Shown: positions 28,666 to 38,131, counted from the stretch's first letter. The stretch: 40,437 nucleotides of DNA from Rhodococcus sp. (in: high G+C Gram-positive bacteria) (GCA_012514505.1 JAAZAD010000135.1:1-40437), one strand, 5' to 3'. The notes: generated by a model not told the origin, from the sequence alone. Program-made: numbers and translations.

Positions 28666-29425
28666 CGACGCCCGTGGCGTTGCTGTCCGACCCTGCACTG
28701 TCGGATTCCGACAGTGCATTCCATGCCGCGCTCGCCGCCTTCTGTTCGGCTTCCTTCTTCGAGCGGCCGATTCCGACGCCCATCGCGTCGCCACCGACGA
28801 GCACCGTGGCGGTGAACTCTTTGTCGTGGTCCGGTCCGGTGGCGCTGATCTCGTAGGCAGGGACACCGGCACCGCGCTCCGCGGTGAGTTCCTGCAGGCT
28901 CGTCTTCCAGTCGAGGCCGGCGCCGAGGCGAGGTGCGCGGTCGAGGAGGTCTGCGAACAAGTCGAGAACAACGCGCCGCGCGGTCTCGATTCCGTGCTCG
29001 AGGTGAATTGCGCCGAGGATCGACTCCATGCCGTCCGCGAGGATGCTGGGCTTGTCTCGGCCGCCGGTCATTTCCTCGCCCTTGCCGAGCAGGAGATGCG
29101 CACCCAGTCCGCCCTCGCCGAGCGTTCTGGCGACCTCCGCCAGCGCATGCATGTTGACGACGCTTGCGCGGATCTTGGCGAGATCGCCCTCCGACTTGTC
29201 GGGGTGCGAGCGATACAGCTCTTCCGTGACGGTGACGCCGAGAACCGAATCCCCGAGGAACTCGAGTCGCTCGTTGGTTGGCAAACCGCCGTTCTCGTAT
29301 GCGTACGACCGATGGGTCAACGCGAGAACGAGAAGTTCAGGCCCGATATCGACGCCAAGAGCGGCGAGGAGGGATCGATGATCCTCCTCGCCGCCGGCGG
29401 GTACAGCGATGTTGTCGCTCGTCAC
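28658..29425 (-). CDS. rnc: Ribonuclease III
   Basis: RNase III cuts double-stranded RNA and matures rRNA precursors. The 255 residues contain the catalytic signature [20 protein letters not shown] (about 51-70) and a second acidic cluster in [18 protein letters not shown]-terminal double-stranded RNA-binding domain follows (about 168-240; DWKTSLQEL through [16 protein letters not shown]). GTG 29425 is the start. It lies 15 nt after rpmF and overlaps mutM, so DUF177, rpmF, rnc and mutM form one unit. Confidence 0.97.
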   Translation of the reverse strand: MTSDNIAVPAGGEEDHRSLLAALGVDIGPELLVLALTHRSYAYENGGLPTNERLEFLGDSVLGVTVTEELYRSHPDKSEGDLAKIRASVVNMHALAEVARTLGEGGLGAHLLLGKGEEMTGGRDKPSILADGMESILGAIHLEHGIETARRVVLDLFADLLDRAPRLGAGLDWKTSLQELTAERGAGVPAYEISATGPDHDKEFTATVLVGGDAMGVGIGRSKKEAEQKAASAAWNALSESDSAGSDSNATGVGA

Positions 29426-29440
29426 GGTCTGCCTGGAGAC

Positions 29441-29623
29441 CTAAACGGCGGCAGTCACCTGGCGGCCCTTGTACGTGCCGCAGGACGGGCACGCCACGTG
29501 GGGCAGCGTCTTCTCACCGCAACCGCGGTTCGGGCAGGTGACGAGGGTGGGCGCAGTGGTCTTCCACTGGCTGCGACGCGACCTGGTGTTCGATCGCGAC
29601 ATTCTGCGCTTGGGGACAGCCAC
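29441..29623 (-). CDS. rpmF: 50S ribosomal protein L32
   Basis: L32 is a small large-subunit protein. The 60 residues begin [21 protein letters not shown] zinc ribbon is evident from CPNRGC and CPSCG, so this is the zinc-binding form. GTG 29623 has GAGGAGAAG a few nt upstream, which overlaps the end of the DUF177 gene (2-nt gap). The DUF177-rpmF pairing is conserved across bacteria. Confidence 0.97.
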   Translation of the reverse strand: MAVPKRRMSRSNTRSRRSQWKTTAPTLVTCPNRGCGEKTLPHVACPSCGTYKGRQVTAAV

Positions 29624-29625
29624 TT

Positions 29626-30237
29626 CTACTTCTCCTCGGCTTCGGTGTTCACAAGATTTGTGCTCGGTTCTGAATCCACGCCAAATTTGGCTGCAAGACC
29701 AGCCCAGCGAGGATCAAGTATGTCATGCCCATGCCCGGATTCTGCAATCGCCAGGCGAACGCCACATTCCGAGCACAATCCGAGGCAGTCCTCGGAGCAC
29801 AACGGCTGCAGCGGAAGGGCCAATCCCACGGAGTCGATCACCAACGGCTCGAGGTCGATCTGCTCGTCCTCGACGAGGTACACCTCGTCTTCCTCGGTGG
29901 TTTCGTCCGTGATGCTGTCCGGGTAGGCGAACAGCTCGGTGAGCCGTAGTTCGATCTCGTCCGTGAACGGTTCGAGGCACCGCGAGCATTCGCCGGCGAC
30001 GGGCGCGGACACCGTGCCGGTGACCAGCACACCCTCGGACACCGATTCGAGACGGAGATCGAGATCGATTTCGGATCCCTCGGCGATCGCCACCAGGTCG
30101 AGACCGATACGGCGGGGCGCTGTGACGACTCGCTCCACCGTGCGCATCGAACCGGCGCGGCGGCCCAACGAGGCCGTGCCCAGCACGAAACCCGCATCCT
30201 CACCCGGATGCGATGGACGGTGATGACGGGAGCTCAC
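29626..30237 (-). CDS. YceD/DUF177-family protein linked to rRNA and L32
   Basis: DUF177 (YceD) proteins have been linked to 23S rRNA processing and are encoded before rpmF. I chose GTG 30237 (203 residues), because a credible promoter (TATCGT at 30313-30308) would start transcription near 30301. That lies downstream of the longest in-frame start at 30309. Visible features are [11 protein letters not shown] and [13 protein letters not shown], two Cys pairs that could bind zinc, plus the acidic DETTEEDEV region. The N-terminal 30 residues are poorly conserved in the family, so the exact start remains unsure. No membrane segment is present. Confidence 0.88.
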   Translation of the reverse strand: MSSRHHRPSHPGEDAGFVLGTASLGRRAGSMRTVERVVTAPRRIGLDLVAIAEGSEIDLDLRLESVSEGVLVTGTVSAPVAGECSRCLEPFTDEIELRLTELFAYPDSITDETTEEDEVYLVEDEQIDLEPLVIDSVGLALPLQPLCSEDCLGLCSECGVRLAIAESGHGHDILDPRWAGLAAKFGVDSEPSTNLVNTEAEEK

Positions 30238-30307
30238 GAGATTCGCTTTCGACGTAGACCTACTGGGTTGCACCTGCTGTTTCGAACCTGTACGGGGCAA
30301 CCACACC

Positions 30308-30337
30308 ACGATACGCGAGTGTCAGCCACTCACTCAA
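30308..30337 (-). promoter_or_regulatory. Promoter candidate for DUF177-rpmF-rnc-mutM
   Basis: TTGAGT (30337-30332) and TATCGT (30313-30308) are 18 nt apart on the minus strand. They lie in the 130-nt gap after sepIVA. The predicted start near 30301 leaves a leader of about 64 nt before GTG 30237. The -35 shares four bases with TTGACA. This is the best sigma-A-like pair I found in the minus-strand gaps. Confidence 0.45.
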
Positions 30338-30367
30338 ACTCGCAGGAAACAGCCCGATAAACCGGCC

Positions 30368-31141
30368 TCAACGACGACGTGTGGCGCCTTCGTAGTCCTG
30401 ACCGTAATCGGGTACGCCCGAACCGGTCCGCAACTGCTGACGTCCCCGGCCCACCGACCGAATCGTTCCGCTGAGGAAGTCCTCGAACTCGGCAAGCTTG
30501 GTGTCGACGTACACGTCGCAGTCGGAACGAAGCCGGTCCGATTCCGCGTGGGCGGCATCGATGACGCGCGCGGATTCGGCGTGTGCCGTCTGCACCACTT
30601 CGGTCTGGGACACCAGGCGTTGCTGCTCCGCCGTGCCGTCCGCAACAGAGCGGTCGTACGTGGCCTTACCGGACTCGATCATCCGGTCGGCTTCCGAACG
30701 GGCGCGGCCGGTGACCGTCTCGTACTCGTGGCGCCCTTCCTCGACCGTTCGCTCAGCCTGTTCTTCGGCGTCCGCCACCATCTGTTCGGCGTGCGTGCGC
30801 GCCTCGGACACCATGCGATCGGCCTGCGCCTTGGCGTCGGCGAGGATGCGATCGGCGTCCTCGCGAGCGTTTTCGACCGTGGACGAGGCCTCGTTGTTGG
30901 CAGCCGACACCGTCTTCTCGGCACTGCTGCGCGCGTCGCCCACCAGCTTGTCGCGGTGATCGAGCACATCCTGTGCGTCGTCGAGTTCACCGGGAATCGC
31001 ATCGCGTACATCGTCGAGCAGTTCGAGGACGTCTCCACGCGGGACGACGCAGCCCGCGGTCATAGGTACGCCGCGTGCCTCTTCGACGATCGCGACGAGT
31101 TCGTCCAGCGCCTCGAATACTCGGTACACAAGCAACCCCAT
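30368..31141 (-). CDS. sepIVA: SepIVA, DivIVA-like septation protein
   Basis: SepIVA is an essential mycobacterial DivIVA-domain protein involved in septation and polar envelope growth. The 257 residues carry the N-terminal block VYRVFEALDELVAIVEEARG and MTAGCVVPRGDVLELLDD. A long Ala/Glu/Asp/Arg coiled coil (about 60-210) follows, then a C-terminal FLSGTIRSVGRGRQQLRTG. ATG 31141 is used; GTG at 31129 (giving MYRVFEALDEL) matches the mycobacterial homologue's start better, and neither has a strong ribosome site. It abuts coaD, with no large lipid locus between them. Confidence 0.93.
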   Translation of the reverse strand: MGLLVYRVFEALDELVAIVEEARGVPMTAGCVVPRGDVLELLDDVRDAIPGELDDAQDVLDHRDKLVGDARSSAEKTVSAANNEASSTVENAREDADRILADAKAQADRMVSEARTHAEQMVADAEEQAERTVEEGRHEYETVTGRARSEADRMIESGKATYDRSVADGTAEQQRLVSQTEVVQTAHAESARVIDAAHAESDRLRSDCDVYVDTKLAEFEDFLSGTIRSVGRGRQQLRTGSGVPDYGQDYEGATRRR

Positions 31142-31217
31142 TCGTCGGTGACAACTACTGGTGCAAGTCTGCCGGATCGCATGTCACGATGCGCAGCTTG
31201 CGCGGGTGTGTCGGCGT

Positions 31218-31712
31218 TCAGCTCTTCTCGGCAGCTCGTTCTGCAATGCGTTCGAGCAGCTGGGCGTGCACCTTCGCCGGCAGCATGTCGGCAACCTCAC
31301 CCCCGAATTGGGCCACCTCCTTGACGAGCGAGCTCGACAGGTAGCTGTAGGTGGGGTTCGTGGGAATGAAGAGTGTGTCGACTCCGGACAGCTTCTGGTT
31401 CATCTGTGCCATCTGGAGTTCGTAGTCGAAATCGTTGGCTCCGCGCAGACCCTTCACGATCGCGGTGATGCCTTCTTGTTTCGCATAGTCGACCAGCAGT
31501 CCGTGCCAGGAGCTGACCCGCACATTGGGGAGGTCACTCGTGGAATCCTCGAGCATCCGAATGCGCTCGTCCACGGAGAAGAGTCCGCGCTTGCTCTTGT
31601 TGATCATCACGGTGACGATCACCTCGTCGAACTGCGCAGCGGCCCTGGAGATCACATCCAGGTGGCCGTTGGTCACAGGGTCGAAGGATCCCGGGCAGAC
31701 AGCTCCAGTCAT
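31218..31712 (-). CDS. coaD: Phosphopantetheine adenylyltransferase CoaD
   Basis: CoaD transfers AMP to 4'-phosphopantetheine, the penultimate step of coenzyme A synthesis. The 164-residue protein has the nucleotidyltransferase motif GSFDPVTNGHLDVI (TxGH) and the C-terminal SYLSSSLVKEVA that replaces the ISSTxxR motif of other members. The Lys/Arg-rich KGLRGANDFDYE forms the acceptor site. ATG 31712 overlaps the rsmD stop by 4 nt (ATGA), so the two are translationally coupled, as in many bacteria. Confidence 0.97.
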   Translation of the reverse strand: MTGAVCPGSFDPVTNGHLDVISRAAAQFDEVIVTVMINKSKRGLFSVDERIRMLEDSTSDLPNVRVSSWHGLLVDYAKQEGITAIVKGLRGANDFDYELQMAQMNQKLSGVDTLFIPTNPTYSYLSSSLVKEVAQFGGEVADMLPAKVHAQLLERIAERAAEKS

Positions 31713-32275
31713 GAGTCCAGACCGTAGCAGGTTGCCAGCTCGATTCTGGTCTCGCCGTACTTCTTGCCCTTACGTCCGTCGAAGCCCTCCGGCCAGGACG
31801 TTGCGGGTGAGCGAGAAGACCTTTCGAGTACGACGATCGAGCCCTCCCCCACCCAGCCGTTGTCCCGGAGGGACGTCAACACGGCCGCGACGGTGTCGTC
31901 GTCGACGGCGTACGGCGGATCCGCGACGACGAGATCGTATTCACGGTCGGCCGCACCGCCGACGACCGACTCGACCTGAGCCCTGCGGACCGAGGCGCCG
32001 GGCAGTGCCGTGGCCTCCACGTTGGCTCCGACGACCCGCGCAGCCGCCGCATCGGATTCGACGAGAACCACATGGGATGCGCCCCGGGACAGAGCTTCGA
32101 GTCCGAGCGCACCCGAACCGGCATACAGGTCGAGGACGGATGCGCCCTCGAGATCCATCCGTGCATCCAACATGCTGAACAGTGCTTCGCGCACACGATC
32201 GGACGTGGGGCGGGTACCTGAAGGAGGGACTCGCAGGCGGCGTCCGCCTGCGAGTCCCGCGATGATCCGAGTCAC
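31709..32275 (-). CDS. rsmD: 16S rRNA (guanine966-N2)-methyltransferase RsmD
   Basis: RsmD methylates G966 of 16S rRNA in the assembled 30S subunit. The 188 residues open MTRIIAGLAGGRRLRVPPSG. The S-adenosylmethionine site is in VLDLYAGSGALGLEALSRGA, and the catalytic motif is DPPYAVDD. GTG 32275 is the start. Codons 6-16 form an unusual 15-bp perfect inverted repeat (32226-32258). The gene is coupled to coaD and begins 21 nt after the pyc stop. Confidence 0.96.
   Translation of the reverse strand: MTRIIAGLAGGRRLRVPPSGTRPTSDRVREALFSMLDARMDLEGASVLDLYAGSGALGLEALSRGASHVVLVESDAAAARVVGANVEATALPGASVRRAQVESVVGGAADREYDLVVADPPYAVDDDTVAAVLTSLRDNGWVGEGSIVVLERSSRSPATSWPEGFDGRKGKKYGETRIELATCYGLDS
32226..32258. 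repeat. 15-bp perfect inverted repeat inside the rsmD start region
   Basis: GGGACTCGCAGGCGG (32226-32240) is exactly reverse-complemented by CCGCCTGCGAGTCCC (32244-32258), with a 3-nt loop. It lies inside rsmD codons for the conserved GLAGGRRLRVP block. An RNA hairpin this stable near the start of an mRNA would affect translation. There is no T-run on either side, so it is not a classic terminator. Confidence 0.9.
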
Positions 32276-32296
32276 CGGTGCAGCCTAATCAGACGA

Positions 32297-35200
32297 TCAG
32301 GCCTCGGTCGACTCTCCCGTGGCGACCTCGATGAGCAGATCGCCACCTTCGACTTGCGCTACACCGGCGATGGCGAGGCGCGACACGACGCCACCACGAG
32401 GTGCGGTGATGGCGGCTTCCATCTTCATGGCCTCGATGGTCGCAATGGCATCGCCGGCTTCGACCTTCTGCCCCTCGGTGACTGCGAGAGTGACGACGCC
32501 GGCAAACGGTGCCGGGACGTGACCGGGGTTGTTCTTGTCCGCCTTCTCCGCGGCTGGGACATCACTGGCGATCGACCGGTCCCGCACCGACACCGGACGT
32601 AGCTGACCGTTGAGGATGCACATCACGGTGCGGTAGCCACGGTCGTCGGGCTCCGAGATGGCCTCGAGACCGATGAGGAGCTCCACACCTTGCGCAAGCT
32701 TGACGCGGTGCTCTTCGCCGCGGCGCAGTCCGTAGAAGAACTGGTTGGCCGACAACTGCGATGTGTCGCCGTACTTTTCGTAGTGCTCGAGGAATTCCTT
32801 CGCCGGGCCGGGGAACAGCAGCCGGTTCAGGGTGCTCCGGCGTTCCGCCGACGTACCGGACAGCGCCTTCTCGTCCTCGGCGCTCAGCTCAACTTCGGGC
32901 TTCGCGGGGGCACGCCCCTCGAGTGCCTTGCTCCGGAACGGCTCCGGCCATCCACCGGGCGGTGTGCCGAGTTCGCCGCGCAGGAAGCCGACCACGGAGT
33001 CCGGGATGTCGAACCGTGACGGGTCCGCAGCGAAGTCCTCCGAGGAGGCTCCCGCACCGACGAGGTGCAGGGCGAGGTCACCGACGACCTTCGACGACGG
33101 CGTGACCTTCACCAGGCGGCCGAGCATCCGGTCTGCGGCAGCGTAGTTCGCCTCGACCTCTTCGAACCGGTCACCGAGGCCGAGTGCCACAGCCTGCGTG
33201 CGCAGGTTCGACAGCTGACCGCCCGGGATCTCGTGTGTGTACACACGTCCGGTCGGGGCCGGCAGGCCGGACTCGAACGGTGCGTACACCTTGCGGAGCG
33301 CCTCCCAGTAGGGCTCGAGGTCGCACACGGCCTGCAAGTCGAGGCCGGTGTCGTGCTCGGTGCGTGCCGCTGCCGCCACGATGGCCGACAGAGCGGGCTG
33401 GCTGGTGGTGCCTGCCAGGGCTGCGGATGCGCCGTCCACAGCATCTGCGCCGGCCTGCCATGCAGCGAGGTAGGTCGCCAGCTGTCCACCCGGGGTGTCG
33501 TGCGTGTGAACGTGCACCGGCAGATCGAAGTTCTTGCGGAGTGCACTGACGAGCGTGGCCGCGGCAGGAGCGCGCAGCAGGCCTGCCATGTCCTTGATCG
33601 CGATGATGTGCGCACCGGCCTCGACGATCTCTTCGGCCAGCTTCAGGTAGTAGTCGAGCGTGTAGAGGTTCTCGTTCGGGTCCGACAGGTCGCCGGTGTA
33701 CGAGAGCGCGACCTCGGCGAGGGCTGTTCCCGTCTCGCGGACCGCGTCGATCGCGGGCCGCATCTGATCGACGTTGTTGAGGGCGTCGAAGATGCGGAAG
33801 ATGTCGATACCGGTGTCCGTGGCCTCCTGGACGAAGGCGCGGGTCACCTTCTCCGGGTACGGAGTGTAGCCGACGGTGTTGCGGCCACGCAGGAGCATCT
33901 GCAGGCAGATGTTCGGGACCGCCTCACGAAGCGCCGAGAGTCGGTACCAGGGATCCTCGTGGAGGAACCGCAGTGCGACGTCGTAGGTCGCGCCACCCCA
34001 CGCCTCGATCGAGAGCAACTCCGGCGTGGTGCGGGCCACGTGCGGCGCCACTCCCAGGAGTCCACTGGTGCGCACGCGGGTGGCGAGCAGCGACTGGTGT
34101 GCGTCACGGAACGTGGTCTCGGTGATCGCAAGGGCCTTCTGCTCACGCAGAGCCTTCGCGAAGCCCTCGGGGCCGAGCTCGAGCAGCTTCTGACGACTGC
34201 CCGCGGGCGGCGGAACCGACAGATCGACCTTGGGCAGTTTGTCGTGCGGGTACACCGCCGACGGACGCTCACCGTGCGGTTTGTTGACCGTCACATCGGC
34301 GAGGTAGGTGAGGATCTTGGTACCGCGGTCGGCGGACGAACGCTGGGTCAGCAGCTGCGGGCGCTCCTCGATGAAGGACGTGGTTACGCGGCCGGCCCGG
34401 AAGTCCGGATCGTCCAGCACGGCCTGCAGGAACGGGATGTTCGTCGACACACCACGAATTCGGAACTCGGTGACGGCACGACGGGCGCGGCCGACGGCGG
34501 TCTCGAAGTCGCGACCACGGCACGTCAGCTTGACGAGCATGGAGTCGAAGTAGGCGCCGACCTCGCCGCCGAGGGTTGCGCCGCCGTCCAGTCGGACTCC
34601 GGCGCCACCTGGGGTTCGGTAGGCGGTGATCCGGCCGGTGTCGGGGCGGAAGCCGTTTGCGGGATCTTCCGTCGTGATGCGGCACTGCAGCGCCGCACCG
34701 CGCAGCTTGATCTTGTCCTGGGCCAGGCCGAGGTCGGCGAGGGTGGCGCCAGAGGCGATGCGCAGCTGCGACTGGACGAGGTCCACGTCGGTGACTTCCT
34801 CGGTCACCGTGTGCTCGACCTGGATGCGCGGGTTCATCTCGATGAAGACGTGATTGCCGCGCGCGTCGAGGAGGAACTCGACGGTGCCGGCGCACGAGTA
34901 ACCGATCTGCTTCGCAAATGCCACGGCGTCGGCGCAGATCCGCTCGCGCAGTTCGTCGGACAGGTTGGGCGCGGGGGCGAGTTCGATCACCTTCTGGTGA
35001 CGGCGCTGCAGCGAGCAGTCGCGCTCGAACAGGTGGATGACGTTACCTTCGCCGTCCCCGAGGATCTGCACCTCGATGTGCCGCGGATCGATCACGGCCT
35101 GCTCGAGGAACACTGTGGGGTCACCGAATGCGGACTCGGCCTCACGGGCCGCCGCCTCGATCGACTCGCGAAGCTGCGCGGGCTCGGCGACGCGACGCAT

Positions 35201-35701
35201 GCCGCGCCCGCCGCCACCGGCGACCGCCTTCACGAACAGTGGGAATTCCATGTTCTTCGATGCTTCGAGCAACTCGTCGACGTCCGCCGACGGCTCCGAC
35301 GAGGCCAGGACCGGCAGGCCCGCGGCCTTCGCGGCGGCGATCGCGCGCGACTTGTTGCCCGTCAGCTCGAGGATGTCGGACGAGGGGCCGACGAAGGTGA
35401 TGCCGGCCTCGGCACATGCGGCGGCCAGGTCCGGGTTCTCGGACAGGAAGCCGTAACCGGGGTAGATGGCGTCCGCTCCGGCCTGGACGGCGGCGGACAC
35501 GATTTCGTCGACGGACAAGTATGCCCGGACCGGATGCCCCTCCTCGCCGATCTGATAACTCTCGTCGGCCTTCAGACGGTGGATCGAGTTCCGATCCTCG
35601 TACGGGAAGACCGCGACGGTTCCGGCGCCCAGTTCGTAGGCTGCGCGGAACGCGCGGATCGCAATTTCGCCACGGTTGGCGACAAGAACTTTTGAGAACA
35701 T
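32297..35701 (-). CDS. pyc: Pyruvate carboxylase
   Basis: This cytoplasmic biotin enzyme makes oxaloacetate from pyruvate, bicarbonate and ATP, refilling the TCA cycle. The 1134 residues carry all domains. Biotin carboxylase is about 1-450, with GGGGRGMRRV and FIEMNPRIQVEHTVTEEV. The carboxyltransferase barrel is about 530-830, with the pyruvate-site ETTFRDAHQSLLATRVR. The biotin carrier domain is at the C-terminus, with biotinyl Lys in IEAMKMEAAI. ATG 35701 has only weak ribosome-site support. In M. tuberculosis pca lies at the same place. Confidence 0.98.
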   Translation of the reverse strand: MFSKVLVANRGEIAIRAFRAAYELGAGTVAVFPYEDRNSIHRLKADESYQIGEEGHPVRAYLSVDEIVSAAVQAGADAIYPGYGFLSENPDLAAACAEAGITFVGPSSDILELTGNKSRAIAAAKAAGLPVLASSEPSADVDELLEASKNMEFPLFVKAVAGGGGRGMRRVAEPAQLRESIEAAAREAESAFGDPTVFLEQAVIDPRHIEVQILGDGEGNVIHLFERDCSLQRRHQKVIELAPAPNLSDELRERICADAVAFAKQIGYSCAGTVEFLLDARGNHVFIEMNPRIQVEHTVTEEVTDVDLVQSQLRIASGATLADLGLAQDKIKLRGAALQCRITTEDPANGFRPDTGRITAYRTPGGAGVRLDGGATLGGEVGAYFDSMLVKLTCRGRDFETAVGRARRAVTEFRIRGVSTNIPFLQAVLDDPDFRAGRVTTSFIEERPQLLTQRSSADRGTKILTYLADVTVNKPHGERPSAVYPHDKLPKVDLSVPPPAGSRQKLLELGPEGFAKALREQKALAITETTFRDAHQSLLATRVRTSGLLGVAPHVARTTPELLSIEAWGGATYDVALRFLHEDPWYRLSALREAVPNICLQMLLRGRNTVGYTPYPEKVTRAFVQEATDTGIDIFRIFDALNNVDQMRPAIDAVRETGTALAEVALSYTGDLSDPNENLYTLDYYLKLAEEIVEAGAHIIAIKDMAGLLRAPAAATLVSALRKNFDLPVHVHTHDTPGGQLATYLAAWQAGADAVDGASAALAGTTSQPALSAIVAAAARTEHDTGLDLQAVCDLEPYWEALRKVYAPFESGLPAPTGRVYTHEIPGGQLSNLRTQAVALGLGDRFEEVEANYAAADRMLGRLVKVTPSSKVVGDLALHLVGAGASSEDFAADPSRFDIPDSVVGFLRGELGTPPGGWPEPFRSKALEGRAPAKPEVELSAEDEKALSGTSAERRSTLNRLLFPGPAKEFLEHYEKYGDTSQLSANQFFYGLRRGEEHRVKLAQGVELLIGLEAISEPDDRGYRTVMCILNGQLRPVSVRDRSIASDVPAAEKADKNNPGHVPAPFAGVVTLAVTEGQKVEAGDAIATIEAMKMEAAITAPRGGVVSRLAIAGVAQVEGGDLLIEVATGESTEA

Positions 35702-35720
35702 GGCTGCAAACTACCCTGGC

Positions 35721-35790
35721 TCGGAGGCCCCCCGGGAACTCGGATCCCAATATTCAAGATTCGTCGATTGACTTCACAATAGGCCTCCGA
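35721..35790. repeat. 9-bp inverted repeat in the pyc upstream gap
   Basis: TCGGAGGCC (35721-35729) and GGCCTCCGA (35782-35790) are perfect complements 52 nt apart in the 150-nt recG-pyc gap. Between them are an A/T-rich stretch and TATTGT and TTGTGA hexamers that could be promoter parts. The repeat might be a regulator site or a leader stem, but its long loop makes either uncertain. Confidence 0.35.
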
Positions 35791-35851
35791 TCAGGTGCGG
35801 AGTCGTTAATACCGCGGAAACAGTTCTGAATCGATCCGCAATATTGTGACT

Positions 35852-38107
35852 CTACGATTTCTCCAAAAAGTCGATCTTCTCCGAATCCAGAGCGGCACCC
35901 ACCATGGCAGCCAATCCCGGATGGTCGGCAAGGGCAGGATCGGTAGCCACCACCTGTGTGGCGAAGTCTGCGGCCGCCGCAATGACGTCCTCGTGACCCA
36001 GTAACGACAGCAGTCGCAGAGTCGTGGTCGTACCGGATTGGGCCTTACCCAGAATATCGCCCTCGCGGCGTGTTGCGAGGTCGAGTTGCGCGAGTTCGAA
36101 TCCGTCGTTGGTGGCGGCAACACTCGCCAGCCGCTCGTAGGTCGGACTCCCCGGATTGGCGCCGGTGATCAGGATGCACAACCCCTGGTGTTTGCCACGA
36201 CCGACGCGACCACGGAGCTGGTGCAACTGGCTGACGCCGAACCGGTCGGCATCCACGATGACCATCACGGTCGCGTTCGGAACGTCGACACCGACCTCGA
36301 CGACGGTGGTGCACACCAGTACGTCCGTCTCCCCGGCATCGAACGCGGCCATCGCGGCGTCCTTCTCGTCCGACGGCAGCCGGCCGTGCAGCAGACCGAT
36401 CCGTAGGTCGGGGAGCAACTGCCCGCTCAGCCTGTCGTGGAGATCTGTCGCCGCAATGGTCTGCTGCTCTTCCTTTTCGTCTTTGCCGGGCGGGTCGTCC
36501 TGACCCTCGCCGATGCGTGAGCACACCACGTAGGCTTGCCGCCCCTCGCCGACCTCTTCCCGTATGCGCTCCCACGCACGGCTCACCCACTGCGGCTTCT
36601 GCCTGGCCGGGACGACACTGCTCTTGATGGGCGAACGCCCCTTCGGTAGCTGTCTGAGCGTCGACACTTCGAGGTCTCCCAGCACCGTCATCGCGATCGT
36701 GCGCGGAATGGGAGTGGCCGTCATCACCAGTACATGTGGGCTGACTCCACCCCGCGCCCGCGACCGGAGAGCATCCCGCTGCTCGACCCCGAACCGGTGC
36801 TGTTCGTCCACGACGACCATGCCGAGCCTGAAGAAGTCGACGTTGTCCTGGATCAGCGCGTGGGTGCCGATCACGATGCCGGCATCACCGACCATGGCTT
36901 CGTTGAGTGCAGCACGCTTGGCGGCCACCGACATCGATCCGGTCACCAAGGCGATGCGTGTCGCCTTGTCCTCGGACCCGAGTTCACCAGCGGTGCCCAG
37001 TGATCCGAGCATCGCCCGCAACGATTTGGCATGCTGCGTCGCGAGCACTTCCGTGGGAGCGAGCAGCGCGCACTGATATCCGGCGTCGACCACCTGCAGC
37101 ATGGCCCGCAGCGCCACGATCGTCTTGCCCGAGCCGACTTCGCCCTGCAGCAGTCTGCTCATCGGATGAGGACGGGACAGATCCGACGAAATCTCCTCGG
37201 CCACACTGTGCTGACCGTCGGTGAGGGTGAACGGAAGCCTTGCCTCGAAGCGGTCGGCTATCCCGTCCTGGACCGGGGGGCACTGCGGGGCCACGCGTTC
37301 CGCATTGCCGTGCCGGCGCATTGCGAGGACGAGTTGCAGTGACACCGCCTCGTCGAAGCGAAGCCGGTCCTGCGCGCGTTCGATGTCCGCTTTGGTGTCG
37401 GGGAGGTGGACGGTCCGCAACGCTTCGTCCAGGCCGATGAGACCGCGTTCGTCCACGGTGGTCTTCGGAAGCGGATCGTCGACATGATCGAGCTGATCGA
37501 GGACCTGACGCACGCAGCGCATGATCGTCCAGGACTCCACCTCGCGGGTGGCCGGGTACAAGGGAATGAGGGCGCGGTCGAACACCGACATGTCGACGCC
37601 CGCCCCTGCCTCTGCACCCGCACGCGCAATTCCGGCCAGCTCACCGGAACCCCGGATCCGCCCCGAAGCGACGATGGGATCCTCGTCCCCGCCCCGCGGT
37701 TCCGGAAGAATCAGATAGCTCGGATGCGTCAGGCTCCACTTGCCCCGGAAGTACTTCACGGTTCCCGAGAACATTGCCCGCACACCCGGTTTGATCGCGT
37801 GCCTGACCTTCTGCGGATTGAAGAACGTGACATCGACATTCTGGGTGTCCGTGGTGAGCACGACCCGCAGCATCTGCCCCGGGCGATTGCGCATCTTCAC
37901 GACTGCAGCGGTGCTGACCCGGGCGATGATCGTGATGTGCTCGCCCTCCGGCGGCTCCTTGTCCGCGAGTTCGCGCCCCTGCGACGCGTATCGGTGCGGA
38001 TAGTGGCGAAGGAGGTCCTCGACCGTCTGTATCTCGAACGCCTCCGCCAACGCGCTCGCAGTCTTGTTTCCGAGCAGCAGATCGAGACGATCCGAAAGCC
38101 CCGCCAT
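35852..38107 (-). CDS. recG: ATP-dependent DNA helicase RecG
   Basis: RecG remodels stalled replication forks and drives branch migration. The 751 residues show an N-terminal wedge/OB domain (about 45-210; MRNRPGQMLRVVL). The helicase core has Walker A LLQGEVGSGKTIVALRA, the DEQH box VVDEQHRFGVEQ, SAT-type MTATPIPRTIAMT, and motif VI HQLRGRVGRGKHQG. The TRG-like C-terminal segment is DLATRREGDILG. ATG 38107 is the start, 24 nt after the upstream DAK2 gene. Length is normal for the family. Confidence 0.97.
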   Translation of the reverse strand: MAGLSDRLDLLLGNKTASALAEAFEIQTVEDLLRHYPHRYASQGRELADKEPPEGEHITIIARVSTAAVVKMRNRPGQMLRVVLTTDTQNVDVTFFNPQKVRHAIKPGVRAMFSGTVKYFRGKWSLTHPSYLILPEPRGGDEDPIVASGRIRGSGELAGIARAGAEAGAGVDMSVFDRALIPLYPATREVESWTIMRCVRQVLDQLDHVDDPLPKTTVDERGLIGLDEALRTVHLPDTKADIERAQDRLRFDEAVSLQLVLAMRRHGNAERVAPQCPPVQDGIADRFEARLPFTLTDGQHSVAEEISSDLSRPHPMSRLLQGEVGSGKTIVALRAMLQVVDAGYQCALLAPTEVLATQHAKSLRAMLGSLGTAGELGSEDKATRIALVTGSMSVAAKRAALNEAMVGDAGIVIGTHALIQDNVDFFRLGMVVVDEQHRFGVEQRDALRSRARGGVSPHVLVMTATPIPRTIAMTVLGDLEVSTLRQLPKGRSPIKSSVVPARQKPQWVSRAWERIREEVGEGRQAYVVCSRIGEGQDDPPGKDEKEEQQTIAATDLHDRLSGQLLPDLRIGLLHGRLPSDEKDAAMAAFDAGETDVLVCTTVVEVGVDVPNATVMVIVDADRFGVSQLHQLRGRVGRGKHQGLCILITGANPGSPTYERLASVAATNDGFELAQLDLATRREGDILGKAQSGTTTTLRLLSLLGHEDVIAAAADFATQVVATDPALADHPGLAAMVGAALDSEKIDFLEKS

Positions 38108-38131
38108 CGAAATTCCTTCCCGGTTGCTCTA

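Noticed and set aside
33065..35695. Plus-strand open frame of about 876 codons opposite pyc
   Set aside because: It mirrors pyc codon structure and has no domain. Pyruvate carboxylase is unmistakable on the other strand.
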